From the NCBI GenBank assembly GCA_017643585.1, contig JAEPND010000001.1:62001-126000 (forward strand): DNA of 64,000 nucleotides, read 5' to 3'. The notes under the pieces are model-generated. The model saw only the letters and a program-made list of their open reading frames with translations, was not told the DNA's origin and searched no databases. Both the position numbers and the translations under genes were made by a program. The stretch's first letter is position 1; every line of letters starts with the position of its first letter. Source of the DNA: Maricaulis sp. GTDB lineage: Bacteria; Pseudomonadota; Alphaproteobacteria; Caulobacterales; Maricaulaceae. Shown in pieces: positions 16,858-25,765 of this stretch.

Positions 16858-19260
16858 CTAGCGCAGAGCGCGATAGACACCATCAATCACCTCTTCCAGC
16901 GCATTCAGACGGCTGGCCGACTGGCTGCCTCGCTCGGCCCGTGGCAGGTCGCGAGACATGCGGCGCAGGTCGGATGCCAGGGACCGGTTTTCCTCGCCGG
17001 CATCCAGCGTCGTGGCGGCCTGCTGCAGGGCCTCTGACAGGCTGGCGGCCGCGTCCGCTGACAGGACATCGTCACGAACGAGCTGGTCGACATAAGCCAG
17101 TCCCACGACCGGATGTTCTGGCCAGCTAACCTGGAATTGCTGCTGCGGATTGAAGACTTCACCCTGATTGGCAAGGCCGGCGGCAGCGATCTCGTTATCG
17201 GTCAGGAACTCGCTGGCCGACAGCGCGAACACGTCGAGGCCGCGCGCGATCTCGGTGGCGTAGATACGACCATCATACCAGTAGGAAGACCAGTATCCGC
17301 CGCTGATCATCACGTCCGGATCAATCGGGCCCCGGTCAAAATAGGCAATCTCGAACGGGTTTTCGGAGTCGGTGAAATCGATGACGGAGATGCCGCCCTG
17401 GTACCAGGACTGCACGAAGATATCGCGTCCCGGTACAGGAATGACAGAGCCGTTGTGCGCTACGCAGTTTTCCTCTTCGGTCTGGGCCGAGGGAATCTTG
17501 AAATAGCTGGCAAATTCCAGACGACCGTCTTCAATGTCGAAGATCGCATTGGCGCCCCAGTCACTCGGGTCCTGGGCACGACAACGCGGCCGACCACCGC
17601 CGCCCCATTCATCGGTAAAGAGGACCTTGGTACCGTCATTGTTGAAGGTCGCGGAGTGCCAGTAGGCAAAACCGCGGTCGACGACAGCATCAATGCGCTG
17701 CGGCGCGCGCGGGTCGGTGATGTCGAGGATGATACCGTTGCCCGAGCAGGCACCAGCGGCCAGGTTCAGTGACGGGAAAACCGTGATGTCGTGGCACTGG
17801 TCAGTCCGGCGTGTGGACTGGGTGCCATCACCATGGTCACCGCCAGCCCAAAGGCCCGCGATACGTCCGGTTTCATCATCCGCAAAGACCCGGGGGCTGT
17901 CGACAATGCGCGAAGCGGCCGGGTTCGCCACCGGGATCTCGATCACATCAATGCTGAACAGGGCTGTTTCGTCATCGCCCGGCAATCCGGCGACACAGCC
18001 GTCCAGCTCTTCATCGGAGCGGATGGAACTGGTTCCGGAATTGTAGACGATGATGGCCTCGTCATCCGCGGAGACCACAGAATGGGTGTGCGAGCCGCGG
18101 CAGGTCTGGACCAGGCCAACCTGGCGCGGTGCAACCGGGTCGGTGATGTCGAAGATGCGGATGCCGCGGAAGCGCTCTTCGCTGACATCCTCAAGCACGC
18201 CCTGGCGACCACAATCGATACGACCGCGCGTATCCTGGACCGACATGATCATCAGATTGCCGACGATGGAGACATCGCCCTGCCCACCCGGACAGACGAT
18301 GGAGCTCAGCAGACGCGGCTCGTCACCCGTGATGTCATACATGTTGATGCCATGATAGTTGCCGGCAGCCATCAGGTCTCCGGCAAAGGCCATGTCAGTG
18401 TTCGAGAAGCTCAGGAAGGGCGAACGGTCACCAAAGCGGCGCTCGATATCCTCGTCGGTGGCGTCCGACGGGATTTCCGGCGGCAGGCCGGCGGGATTCT
18501 CTGCGTCGAAGAAGCCGGTCGGCTTGGGCAGGCTGGCAAGATGCACCAGGTTGGAGATTGCTTCCTCGGCATCCCGGAAACCGGCAGCCAGGCCATTGCG
18601 CGGATCTTCGGAAAGACCGGACAACAGCGTGTTCATACGGCGGATCTCAGCACGCTGCTCACCACGCACATCATTGACGAAGTCGAACAGGACCGGGTCG
18701 TAGGCAGAACCGCGCTGGGAAAGGAGGTGATCCACCATGTCCACGGCACCCTCGTGGTGCGCGATCATCAATTCCAGGAACAGGGCGTCGAAGGCGGTAC
18801 CACTGGCCGCTTCCAGAGCCTCCATCTGGGCGGGTGTCGCCATGCCGGACATGTTGTGGTGATCGCCATGATGCATGGCGTGCGGATCATTGGCCGGATC
18901 AGGTGCCATCTCGCTGCGTTCACGCAGCCAGGATTGCATGAAGGCGATCTCGTCTTCCTGCGAAATATCGATACGGCTGGCGATATCCCCCAGTGACTCA
19001 TTGCTTGTCCGGTCACCGACCAGCGCGGCCATCTGGACGGCCTGGAAATGGTGCAGGATCATACCCTGCATGAAACGCACATCATCGTCTGAATAACGAT
19101 TGGCCGCGATCTGTACGGCCTCGTCAGCACTCAGCTGGCGGTTCGCCTCACCCGGCGCGCCCGGCTGAACAATCGGTGCATCCTGGGCGAAACCCGCGCC
19201 TGCAACCATACAAATGGCTGCTGAACCCGCGAGTAATTTTGCCTTCCAGGCCATGAACAT
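16858..19260 (-). CDS. Exported DUF305 - LVIVD beta-propeller fusion protein
   Basis: An 800-residue exported protein: the signal peptide ends at AGAGFAQ. An N-terminal DUF305 domain (about residues 55-210) has FMQGMILHHFQAVQMA and LMIAHHEGAVDM, the paired His/Met motifs of this probable metal-handling helical domain. They are joined by a His/Met-rich linker (HAMHHGDHHNMSGM). The rest (about 270-700) contains LVIVD-type repeats such as GIRIFDITDPVAPRQVG and GISVIDFTDSENPFEI, expected to form a beta-propeller, followed by a helical tail. DUF305 proteins are often linked to copper or other metals. The fusion to a propeller suggests a metal-binding periplasmic or surface protein of unknown role. 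No partner gene is adjacent. Confidence 0.85.
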   Translation of the reverse strand: MFMAWKAKLLAGSAAICMVAGAGFAQDAPIVQPGAPGEANRQLSADEAVQIAANRYSDDDVRFMQGMILHHFQAVQMAALVGDRTSNESLGDIASRIDISQEDEIAFMQSWLRERSEMAPDPANDPHAMHHGDHHNMSGMATPAQMEALEAASGTAFDALFLELMIAHHEGAVDMVDHLLSQRGSAYDPVLFDFVNDVRGEQRAEIRRMNTLLSGLSEDPRNGLAAGFRDAEEAISNLVHLASLPKPTGFFDAENPAGLPPEIPSDATDEDIERRFGDRSPFLSFSNTDMAFAGDLMAAGNYHGINMYDITGDEPRLLSSIVCPGGQGDVSIVGNLMIMSVQDTRGRIDCGRQGVLEDVSEERFRGIRIFDITDPVAPRQVGLVQTCRGSHTHSVVSADDEAIIVYNSGTSSIRSDEELDGCVAGLPGDDETALFSIDVIEIPVANPAASRIVDSPRVFADDETGRIAGLWAGGDHGDGTQSTRRTDQCHDITVFPSLNLAAGACSGNGIILDITDPRAPQRIDAVVDRGFAYWHSATFNNDGTKVLFTDEWGGGGRPRCRAQDPSDWGANAIFDIEDGRLEFASYFKIPSAQTEEENCVAHNGSVIPVPGRDIFVQSWYQGGISVIDFTDSENPFEIAYFDRGPIDPDVMISGGYWSSYWYDGRIYATEIARGLDVFALSASEFLTDNEIAAAGLANQGEVFNPQQQFQVSWPEHPVVGLAYVDQLVRDDVLSADAAASLSEALQQAATTLDAGEENRSLASDLRRMSRDLPRAERGSQSASRLNALEEVIDGVYRALR

Positions 19261-19380
19261 CCTCCCTCGATTTTACTCGCGAAAAAATTAGTCCGTATCG
19301 CGGTGCGGGCAAGCAGAATCAGTGCGTGCGCTGTCGTCAGGACAAACGCCACTCAAAACACGCCGACCCATCGCGATGGA

Positions 19381-20250
19381 TCAATCAACCCGACCCAGGA
19401 AATCCTCGATCGCGGACCAGGCTTCCGGTTCCGTCATGAAGGGCGCATGCCCGACATCAGGAACCTCCGCATAGGCCATGTCCCGCTTGCGCGCGCGCAT
19501 CGCCTCGATCGTGGCTTTGGTCAACAGGTCGGTGATACCGCCCCGAACAACAAGCACAGGGATATCCTTGAAAGGTGCCCAGAAGGGCCACAGATCCGGC
19601 AGATCGCCGCCTTCATCGAATTGATCGATTATGGCCTGGTCATAGGCCAGGTCATATCCGCCCGGCACCTCGACCCAGATCTTCTGCGCAAACCAGTCCC
19701 AGAAAGCGCGGTCCCCCTTGCGCCGGGGGAAGGCCTCGAGATTGGACGCAATCGTGCGCTCGATCGCTTCGTCCCATGTTTTCACGGCGCCGCGGGCGGA
19801 TACATTCGACTTGATCCGGTCGATCCCCTCGGGGTTGATCTCAACGCCGATGTCATTGATCACCGCCGCTGCCAACCGTCCCGGCGCCAGTGTGGGCGTG
19901 ATCAGCGACATCAACCCACCCATGGATGTGCCCACATACACCGCCTGTTCGATGTCGAGATGGTCGAGCAGGGCGACCATGTCCATCGTGTAGGTGGGGG
20001 GCTGATAGCGCTCTGGCTGAGGATCCCAGCCCGACTTGCCTCGACCGCGCTGTGAGGCGACGATCACCCGCCGCCCCAGCGCCGCGATCTGTGGCGCCAG
20101 CTCCGCGAAATCATTGACGTTGCGCGTCAGCCCATGCAGGCACAGAACCGGCAGCCCTCGCTCTTCACCCACCGCCGGATAGTCCCGAAAATGGATCTTC
20201 GGCCCATCGGCGGTCGTGAAGAAATCGTCTGTGAATGCACTGCCCGACAT
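19381..20250 (-). CDS. Alpha/beta hydrolase
   Basis: Cytosolic hydrolase of 289 residues with no signal peptide. LCLHGLTRN provides the oxyanion loop, GTSMGG is the nucleophile elbow (Ser), RGGITDLLT carries the likely catalytic Asp, and DVGHAPF the catalytic His. The closest general type is the proline-iminopeptidase/lactonase-like alpha/beta hydrolases; the substrate is unknown. Its ATG overlaps the stop of the upstream MFS transporter gene by one base (TAATG), so the two genes are coupled. The pairing suggests that the transporter imports an ester, lactone or amide that this enzyme cleaves. Confidence 0.88.
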   Translation of the reverse strand: MSGSAFTDDFFTTADGPKIHFRDYPAVGEERGLPVLCLHGLTRNVNDFAELAPQIAALGRRVIVASQRGRGKSGWDPQPERYQPPTYTMDMVALLDHLDIEQAVYVGTSMGGLMSLITPTLAPGRLAAAVINDIGVEINPEGIDRIKSNVSARGAVKTWDEAIERTIASNLEAFPRRKGDRAFWDWFAQKIWVEVPGGYDLAYDQAIIDQFDEGGDLPDLWPFWAPFKDIPVLVVRGGITDLLTKATIEAMRARKRDMAYAEVPDVGHAPFMTEPEAWSAIEDFLGRVD

Positions 20251-21602
20251 TACGCCTCGCTTTCCCAGTCATTGTCGAGATGCTTTGAGGCCATCAACAA
20301 TAGGACTGCTGCGACCAGGTAGAAAACAACGCCACACAGGATCGAATAGCGCAGTGATTCTTCACCAAACCGAGATGCCAAGCCATCAGACATTGCTCCG
20401 AGTAGCAGATCTCCCAAACCAATGCCGATCAGATTGTTGATCAGCAGGAAAATCGCCGAGGCCGTCGCGCGCATGTTCGAGGGTACAATGTGCTGGAACG
20501 CGGAAAGAACCGGGCCGAGCCATGCCAGGGACAGGGCCGTCGGGATAATCATGACAAAGAAAATCAGCATCAACGAGTTTGATACCATGCCGAGGATGAG
20601 AAATGGCGCTACAGCCAGGAAGGCGAATGCCGGTACGCGAGCGTAGTTGGCGCGTGACTTAGAACCCATCCCGTCCGCGAGGGCTCCTCCCATCCAGATG
20701 CCGATCAGACCGCCGACGAAAACGACAAATCCGTAGAAATAGGCTGCATAGAGCAACGCTGGAGCACCTTGCGGGACCAGAAAGGCTGGAGCCCAGGAGA
20801 AAAACTCCGGCAACGCGTCACCAAAGGAACGCACCAGGAAAGCGGGGATCCATGCAAACAGGCCATACCCCATCATTGACGAACAGGCTGCGCCGACCGA
20901 GAGGAACCAGAAACTCTTCTTCTTCATCAAAGTCGAGAGAACCGGGCCGAAGCCGACCGGTTTGGGCTGAACCCCCTTGTCAAACTGGCCACGTTTCGGC
21001 TCTTGCGTAGTCAGTAGGAAAATTGGGGCAAGTAACAAGCCTAGACCACCCACAATCAGGAAAGCTGTACGCCAGTCCATCAGCGTCGCGATCACGCCAC
21101 CAAAAACAATGCCGACCGCACTGCCGATCGGAATACCAAAGGAATACACGGCCAGCGCTCGGGCGCGCTGTTCAGGAGGAAAGTAATCCGAGACGATCGA
21201 ATAGGCTGGAGCAACGCCACCAGCTTCACCAACGCCTACACCCATCCGCGCGAAGAAGAGCTGGACCGGGGTCGCGATCATTCCGCATACCATGGTCATG
21301 AGTGACCAGACCGACAAGGCAGCTGTCATGATGCGAACGCGACTGTATCGATCGGCCATCCAAGCAATCGGCACGCCCAGCGTGGAATACAAAAGCGCAA
21401 ATGACAGGCCACGCATGGCTGCCATCATCGTGTCGGAAACCTGTAGCTCCTCCTGGATCGGAACCGCTAGAATTCCGATGATCTGGCGATCGATGAAATT
21501 GAATGTGTAAACAACGATCAGCATAAACAGCACGTAGGCGCGATATCCGCTGCTGATTTTCGGTTCCGTATCGGTCGATCCGGACGTGGTTTCTTCAGAC
21601 AT
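20250..21602 (-). CDS. MFS transporter (Spinster-like)
   Basis: Inner-membrane secondary transporter of 450 residues with about twelve helices. The signature between TM2 and TM3 is GVPIAWMADRYSRVRI. RMGVGVGEAGGVAPAYSIVSDYFPP is the TM4 region typical of bacterial Spinster-type MFS proteins, which can carry organic anions or lipids. The start at 21602 is preceded by AGGGGAGA at good spacing; a longer frame starting at 21659 lacks support. It heads a two-gene operon with the alpha/beta hydrolase and is divergent from the M28 peptidase gene. The promoter region between them contains a dyad that resembles TetR-type operators. Confidence 0.88.
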   Translation of the reverse strand: MSEETTSGSTDTEPKISSGYRAYVLFMLIVVYTFNFIDRQIIGILAVPIQEELQVSDTMMAAMRGLSFALLYSTLGVPIAWMADRYSRVRIMTAALSVWSLMTMVCGMIATPVQLFFARMGVGVGEAGGVAPAYSIVSDYFPPEQRARALAVYSFGIPIGSAVGIVFGGVIATLMDWRTAFLIVGGLGLLLAPIFLLTTQEPKRGQFDKGVQPKPVGFGPVLSTLMKKKSFWFLSVGAACSSMMGYGLFAWIPAFLVRSFGDALPEFFSWAPAFLVPQGAPALLYAAYFYGFVVFVGGLIGIWMGGALADGMGSKSRANYARVPAFAFLAVAPFLILGMVSNSLMLIFFVMIIPTALSLAWLGPVLSAFQHIVPSNMRATASAIFLLINNLIGIGLGDLLLGAMSDGLASRFGEESLRYSILCGVVFYLVAAVLLLMASKHLDNDWESEA

Positions 21603-21662
21603 GAATTCTCCCCTCGGGTGTATCGCCGACTTTGCCGTGTCGATACGATCAGGGCGCAAACA

Positions 21663-21676
21663 TGAATGACCATTCA
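21663..21676. promoter_or_regulatory. TetR-type operator candidate between MFS and peptidase genes
   Basis: TGAATG-AC-CATTCA is a perfect 6-bp dyad with a 2-base spacer. It lies about 60 bases upstream of the MFS start and about 120 bases before the M28 peptidase start. The half-site resembles TetR-family fatty-acid regulator sites such as Bacillus FadR; the regulator is not in this window. Confidence 0.45.
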
Positions 21677-21794
21677 GGTCTGGTCAAATGGCAAATGCGC
21701 CGAAGCGGTGCCAGACGGTGCTTGCGTCCCGAGCCTGCGAATGCAGGATGTGCGGCAGATTGGCTGTAACGGCCTTAATCGCCAAGGGGAACAT

Positions 21795-23471
21795 ATGATG
21801 AAACATGCGATTTACGCTTTTGCCGCGAGTGCTTTATGCCTTGCGGCCTGCTCTCAGGCTGGCATGGAGGGTACCGTCGAAGAGGAAACTACCACATCGC
21901 TGACCAGTTCGGACATCACCGACGCCGATCTGCGCCACCGCATTGCCACGCTGGCAAGCGATGAGTTCGAAGGCCGCGCGCCGGCAACCACTGCCGGCAT
22001 TGCCGCTAGCCAGTGGATCGCCGACGAGATGCAACGCATTGGCCTGGAACCGGGCAATGGAGACAGCTATTTCCAGCCTGTTTCCCTGCTGGAAGTCACC
22101 CTGGACACGGCCAACAGCTCTTTTGACATCGCCCATAATGGCGAAAGCCTCGGCTTCACCATGCCGGAAGATGTGGTCTACTGGACCAAGCGTGCCGACG
22201 ATGAAGTTGCAATTGAAGACACGGAACTGGTGTTCGTGGGCTATGGCGTTGTCGCGCCCGAATACGGCTGGAATGACTATGAGGGTATCGACGCACGCGG
22301 CAAGACCGTCGTCATGCTGGTGAATGATCCCGGCTATGGAGACCCCGAGACCGGCCTCTTCAACGGCAATGCGATGACCTATTACGGTCGCTGGACCTAT
22401 AAATACGAGGAAGCCGCCCGCCAGGGCGCGGATGGCGTGATCGTCATTCACCAGACCGCTCCGGCGTCCTATGGCTGGAATGTCGTTTCAGGCTCCTGGA
22501 CCGGTTCGCAGCTGGACCTCGCACGCGAGCCGGGCGAAGGCACATTCGCCGGAGTCGAGAGCTGGATCACCGAAGACGCAGCGCGCCAATTGTTCGAGTT
22601 GTCAGGTCTCGACTTTGACGCCCTCACCGCCGCAGCAGCCCAGCCGGGTTTCCAAGCCGTTGAAATGACCGGCCTGACGGCGTCGGGTACGCTGCGCAAT
22701 TCCACCCGCACGATGGACAGCCGCAATGTCGCGGGCGTCGTCCGCGGCACCGAGCGTCCAGACGAGTTTGTCATCTACACTGCGCACTGGGACCATCTGG
22801 GCATCCGTTTCGGTGTTGGCGAGGACGGTATTTTCAATGGCGCCGTTGATAACGCCACGGGTACGGCGGCGATCCTGGAAATCGGCGAATCCTTCGCGGC
22901 CAACCCGCCGGAGCGCTCGGTGATGTTCCTGGCCGTGACTGCCGAGGAATCCGGCCTGCTGGGCTCTGCCTATTACGGCGTGAACCCGATCGAGCCGCTC
23001 TCGCAAACAGTCGGCGGTATCAATATCGACGCCATTTTGCCCATGGGTCGTTCCCGCGATGTCGTCGTGGTCGGTCACGGTGCGTCCGAGCTGGAAGAGA
23101 TCCTGACCGAGGAGGCAGCAGGCCAGGACCGCTACATCGTGCCGGATCCGAACCCGGAGGCCGGCTATTTCTACCGCTCCGACCACATCTCCCTCGCCAA
23201 GCAGGGCGTCCCGATGCTCTATGCGGACGGTGGATTTGACTTGCGTGACGGCGGCACTGAAGCCGGCGAAGCCGTTGGCGCCGACTATCGCGCCAATCGC
23301 TATCACGCTCCCGGCGACGAGTATTCGGCGGACTGGAATATGGAAGGCATGGTCGAGGACGCACAGCTCTTCTACAATGTCGGCAATCGCCTCGCGAACT
23401 CCGAAGACTGGCCGAACTGGTATGAAGGCAACGAGTTCCGGGCCCTGCGCGACGCTCAGCGGAGCGAGTAG
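21795..23471 (+). CDS. M28-family zinc aminopeptidase, lipoprotein
   Basis: A 558-residue exported metallopeptidase. The signal ends in the lipobox LAAC, so it is probably anchored at the envelope. A PA-like insert (about 150-290) precedes the catalytic domain. The zinc ligands are recognisable in order: TAHWDHLG (His), GAVDNATG (bridging Asp), TAEESG (catalytic Glu and ligand), NIDAI (Asp) and YRSDHIS (His). The ATG pair at 21795/21798 follows AAGGGGA; the longer frame from 21666 would overlap the promoter and hide the lipoprotein signal. It probably trims peptides in the periplasm. It ends before a strong terminator. Confidence 0.93.
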   Translation: MMKHAIYAFAASALCLAACSQAGMEGTVEEETTTSLTSSDITDADLRHRIATLASDEFEGRAPATTAGIAASQWIADEMQRIGLEPGNGDSYFQPVSLLEVTLDTANSSFDIAHNGESLGFTMPEDVVYWTKRADDEVAIEDTELVFVGYGVVAPEYGWNDYEGIDARGKTVVMLVNDPGYGDPETGLFNGNAMTYYGRWTYKYEEAARQGADGVIVIHQTAPASYGWNVVSGSWTGSQLDLAREPGEGTFAGVESWITEDAARQLFELSGLDFDALTAAAAQPGFQAVEMTGLTASGTLRNSTRTMDSRNVAGVVRGTERPDEFVIYTAHWDHLGIRFGVGEDGIFNGAVDNATGTAAILEIGESFAANPPERSVMFLAVTAEESGLLGSAYYGVNPIEPLSQTVGGINIDAILPMGRSRDVVVVGHGASELEEILTEEAAGQDRYIVPDPNPEAGYFYRSDHISLAKQGVPMLYADGGFDLRDGGTEAGEAVGADYRANRYHAPGDEYSADWNMEGMVEDAQLFYNVGNRLANSEDWPNWYEGNEFRALRDAQRSE

Positions 23472-23502
23472 CGCCCAGACAAAAGCCCGAATGAAAGCAA
23501 TG

Positions 23503-23531
23503 AAAAAGGCGGCTCAGCGAGCCGCCTTTTT
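23503..23531. terminator. Bidirectional rho-independent terminator
   Basis: Perfect stem AAAAAGGCGGCTC / GAGCCGCCTTTTT around an AGC loop, with A and T runs on both sides. It can serve the M28 peptidase gene on the plus strand and the regulator array, which ends at 23577, on the minus strand. Confidence 0.92.
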
Positions 23532-23576
23532 TGCAAACCATGATGTTGTTCGCCGGATGCACCGCGGCCGATGCAA

Positions 23577-24224
23577 TCAGAATGTCTTGCGGGTCACAAA
23601 CCGCTCGCCATGGCGTTCTTCCAGACGTCGCGCATAGGCCGCCTCATCGATGACAGCGCCGGAATGCACGCAATAAACTGTACGCGCTTCGGAAATCCGC
23701 GGCCAGTGGATGAAATCACACAGCACGTTTTTCATGCCGGACGCGACATTGATCTCGACGGAGCCCAGACTCTGGGCAAAGGCCAGATTGTTCTGAAACA
23801 TGCCGTGGTCACGCAAGTGGTCCATCGCCGCAGTAAAATCTTCCCCCAGGTATTGGGACGCCCGGCGGCCTTCGATTTCTTCACGCGTGACCCCGAACAA
23901 GTCCACAGCGCCGCGCGATACGGCCTTGAACATGCCCAGCGAGTCCGTGACGAACTCAACGGCCGGGTTCAGAGTCACCAGATCCATCCACGTCGGTGCC
24001 GGGGCCACGACGAAGGCATCCTGTACCAGCTCGGCCATGCGACGTTTAACGCGCTCTGGCGGGTCTGACTCGCCATTCTCCCAGCGCGAAATCATGGCTT
24101 GCGTCACACCCAGATCAGCCGCAAGGGCAGCCTGTTTGAGGCGTTTTGACATCCGGAAATTCCGAATGATCGACGGCCAGTTCACCTTTCCGGATGCAAC
24201 AGGCAGATTTAGATCTTGTGCCAC
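23577..24224 (-). CDS. XRE-type HTH regulator with C-terminal PAS-like domain (third gene of array)
   Basis: A 215-residue predicted DNA-binding regulator. Residues about 16-62 form a Cro/C1-type helix-turn-helix (ADLGVTQAMISRWENG). Residues about 80-190 look PAS-like: NPAVEFVTDSLGMFKAVSRG, then LFGVTREEIEG, the strand-helix pattern of a small-molecule or redox sensor. It is the last gene of a tandem set of three paralogues, 17 bases after the middle one. Its C-terminal end, ERHGERFVTRKTF, resembles ERLGGQLVVRKAL of the first paralogue. No ligand-binding Cys or His cluster is evident. The target genes are unknown. Confidence 0.82.
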   Translation of the reverse strand: MAQDLNLPVASGKVNWPSIIRNFRMSKRLKQAALAADLGVTQAMISRWENGESDPPERVKRRMAELVQDAFVVAPAPTWMDLVTLNPAVEFVTDSLGMFKAVSRGAVDLFGVTREEIEGRRASQYLGEDFTAAMDHLRDHGMFQNNLAFAQSLGSVEINVASGMKNVLCDFIHWPRISEARTVYCVHSGAVIDEAAYARRLEERHGERFVTRKTF

Positions 24225-24241
24225 GGTTCCCCCCGCAGGCC

Positions 24242-24889
24242 CTAAGCTATGGGCGTTGTACGAATCTGGCTTCCAAACTCAGTCCGCAGGGCCTCGAACT
24301 CTTCCTCGCTGACCTGTGCTCCGGTGAACACCCATCGTGGCTTGAGGTCTTCACCCCGCCGCCACCAGTTCATCGAATGCACAAACAGCGTTTCACCCTT
24401 CCGAGCCCCATCGCAGAGTACATACTTGTCCACACTTTCAACGGTTTCTATAAGTTCGTCAAAGAATCCGATTGATTTCAGTCGCAAAAAGATCTCGGGC
24501 GGCCCCTCGGCAAAGCTTTGGGCCAGCATCCGACCTTCGCTCGCGGTGCGATCCAGGCCGGTCTCCCGGATCATCCCGACGCTTGCGGTTTCGAGAATGC
24601 CTTCACAGGAGACAACAGCCGCAAGTGCGGGCATCTCCGCAATGTATTCACGCCATCCAACCATAGGGGCTGACAAGGCTTCCGGTGCGACGAGCTGCAG
24701 GATGCGCTCCTGCATCTGCTTTCCCGGCTCGACCAGGTCTGCCTCCCATCGCGACACCATAGCCTGCGTGACACCCAGATCGTCGGCCAAGGCCATCTGC
24801 TTCATATTGTTGGTAAAACGGTATTGCTTGAGGACTTCGCCCCAGCTCAGATTGTCCGGTTTTGTCGACCGGTTCATATCTGACGTCAT
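24242..24889 (-). CDS. XRE-type HTH regulator with C-terminal PAS-like domain (second gene of array)
   Basis: A 215-residue regulator when started at the ATG at 24889, four bases after the preceding gene; the ATG at 24877 is an alternative. The helix-turn-helix (ADDLGVTQAMVSRWEA, about residues 30-60) is almost identical in core to its neighbours. The C-terminal part (about 75-195: EMPALAAVVSCEGILETAS ... GMIRETGLDRT) keeps the PAS-like length and layout but has diverged more than the others. A single cysteine in VVSCEG could be redox-sensitive, but nothing shows that. Co-transcribed with its paralogues. Confidence 0.82.
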   Translation of the reverse strand: MTSDMNRSTKPDNLSWGEVLKQYRFTNNMKQMALADDLGVTQAMVSRWEADLVEPGKQMQERILQLVAPEALSAPMVGWREYIAEMPALAAVVSCEGILETASVGMIRETGLDRTASEGRMLAQSFAEGPPEIFLRLKSIGFFDELIETVESVDKYVLCDGARKGETLFVHSMNWWRRGEDLKPRWVFTGAQVSEEEFEALRTEFGSQIRTTPIA

Positions 24890-24893
24890 CCGT

Positions 24894-25538
24894 TCAGAGT
24901 GCCTTTCGCACAACCAATTGACCCCCGAGGCGCTCACGCACTTCGCGATATACGCCTTCGCTCACCACGGCAGCAGACATCATGCAAAGAACACGCGGCC
25001 CCGGCATCAACACCGGCTTGTGCAGCCCGTGTAGATAGACCTGTTTCCACTCCCCCGATGCGTGGCGGAACTCGAGCGATTCGGCGCTCTCAGCACTGGC
25101 AACCCGGCCTTCGAAAAATCCTGTTCGCATAAAGGTGTCAAACAGGTCGAGTACTTCGCCGCGGAACAGATGACGCAAAAACCGCCCGGACAGCTCGTCC
25201 TGCTCCATGCCAAAAAGGCGCGCCAGCCCGCGTGATGCCACAGCAAACCGACCCGTTACATCCGCAACACAGATCAGAGCCGGGTTCTGCGCGATGCGCT
25301 CTTCCCAGACATCGCGCGAGATTGTCGCACTTTCGGCCCAGTAAAGATCAAACAGCAATTCCTGGATTCGTGGGCTGGGGCGTGCATCACCGGCTTCCCA
25401 TCGGGAGACCATGGTTTGGGTCACGGCAAGCCTGTCAGCCAACTGCCCCTGGTTGAGACCGGTCGAATGCCGGTAGTGTCGGAGCACCGATGGCCAGTGA
25501 AGCTCCGGTAAATCCTGCGCTATCTCAATTGCTGACAT
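24894..25538 (-). CDS. XRE-type HTH regulator with C-terminal PAS-like domain (first gene of array)
   Basis: A 214-residue regulator that heads the array. The helix-turn-helix is ADRLAVTQTMVSRWEAG (about residues 32-55). The C-terminal domain has the clearest PAS signature of the three: NPALICVADVTGRFAVASRG, then LFGMEQDELSGRFLRHLF and a final beta strand VYLHGLHKPVLM. The start at 25538 follows GGAAGAG; a longer frame upstream is A/T-rich and not conserved. A GTTATA-N3-TATAAC dyad lies 41 bases upstream and could be an autoregulatory operator or part of the promoter. The divergent neighbour is a PiT-like membrane protein. Confidence 0.82.
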   Translation of the reverse strand: MSAIEIAQDLPELHWPSVLRHYRHSTGLNQGQLADRLAVTQTMVSRWEAGDARPSPRIQELLFDLYWAESATISRDVWEERIAQNPALICVADVTGRFAVASRGLARLFGMEQDELSGRFLRHLFRGEVLDLFDTFMRTGFFEGRVASAESAESLEFRHASGEWKQVYLHGLHKPVLMPGPRVLCMMSAAVVSEGVYREVRERLGGQLVVRKAL

Positions 25539-25578
25539 GCAACTCTTCCGCCCTTTGAAGAATGCAGCACCCGTTAGG

Positions 25579-25593
25579 GTTATAATATATAAC
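25579..25593. promoter_or_regulatory. GTTATA-N3-TATAAC dyad upstream of the HTH-PAS array
   Basis: Symmetric 6-3-6 element, 41 bases before the first regulator start and about 170 bases before the PiT-like gene. It may be an operator or overlap a -10 box. It resembles Zur boxes but with a spacer two bases longer. Confidence 0.4.
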
Positions 25594-25765
25594 GCGGTTC
25601 GCCAATTGAGGGAAGATGATTTCTTCTTCGCACTGATTTGATTGGAAGAACAGGCCATTTTTGAAACTTCTGTGAAATAGCTGCAGTCACGGCGTTCTTT
25701 GATTGATCCCGAACCAACAAATGTCCATCTTCCCGGCCAATTGCAAATCCGTGTGAGAGCATATC

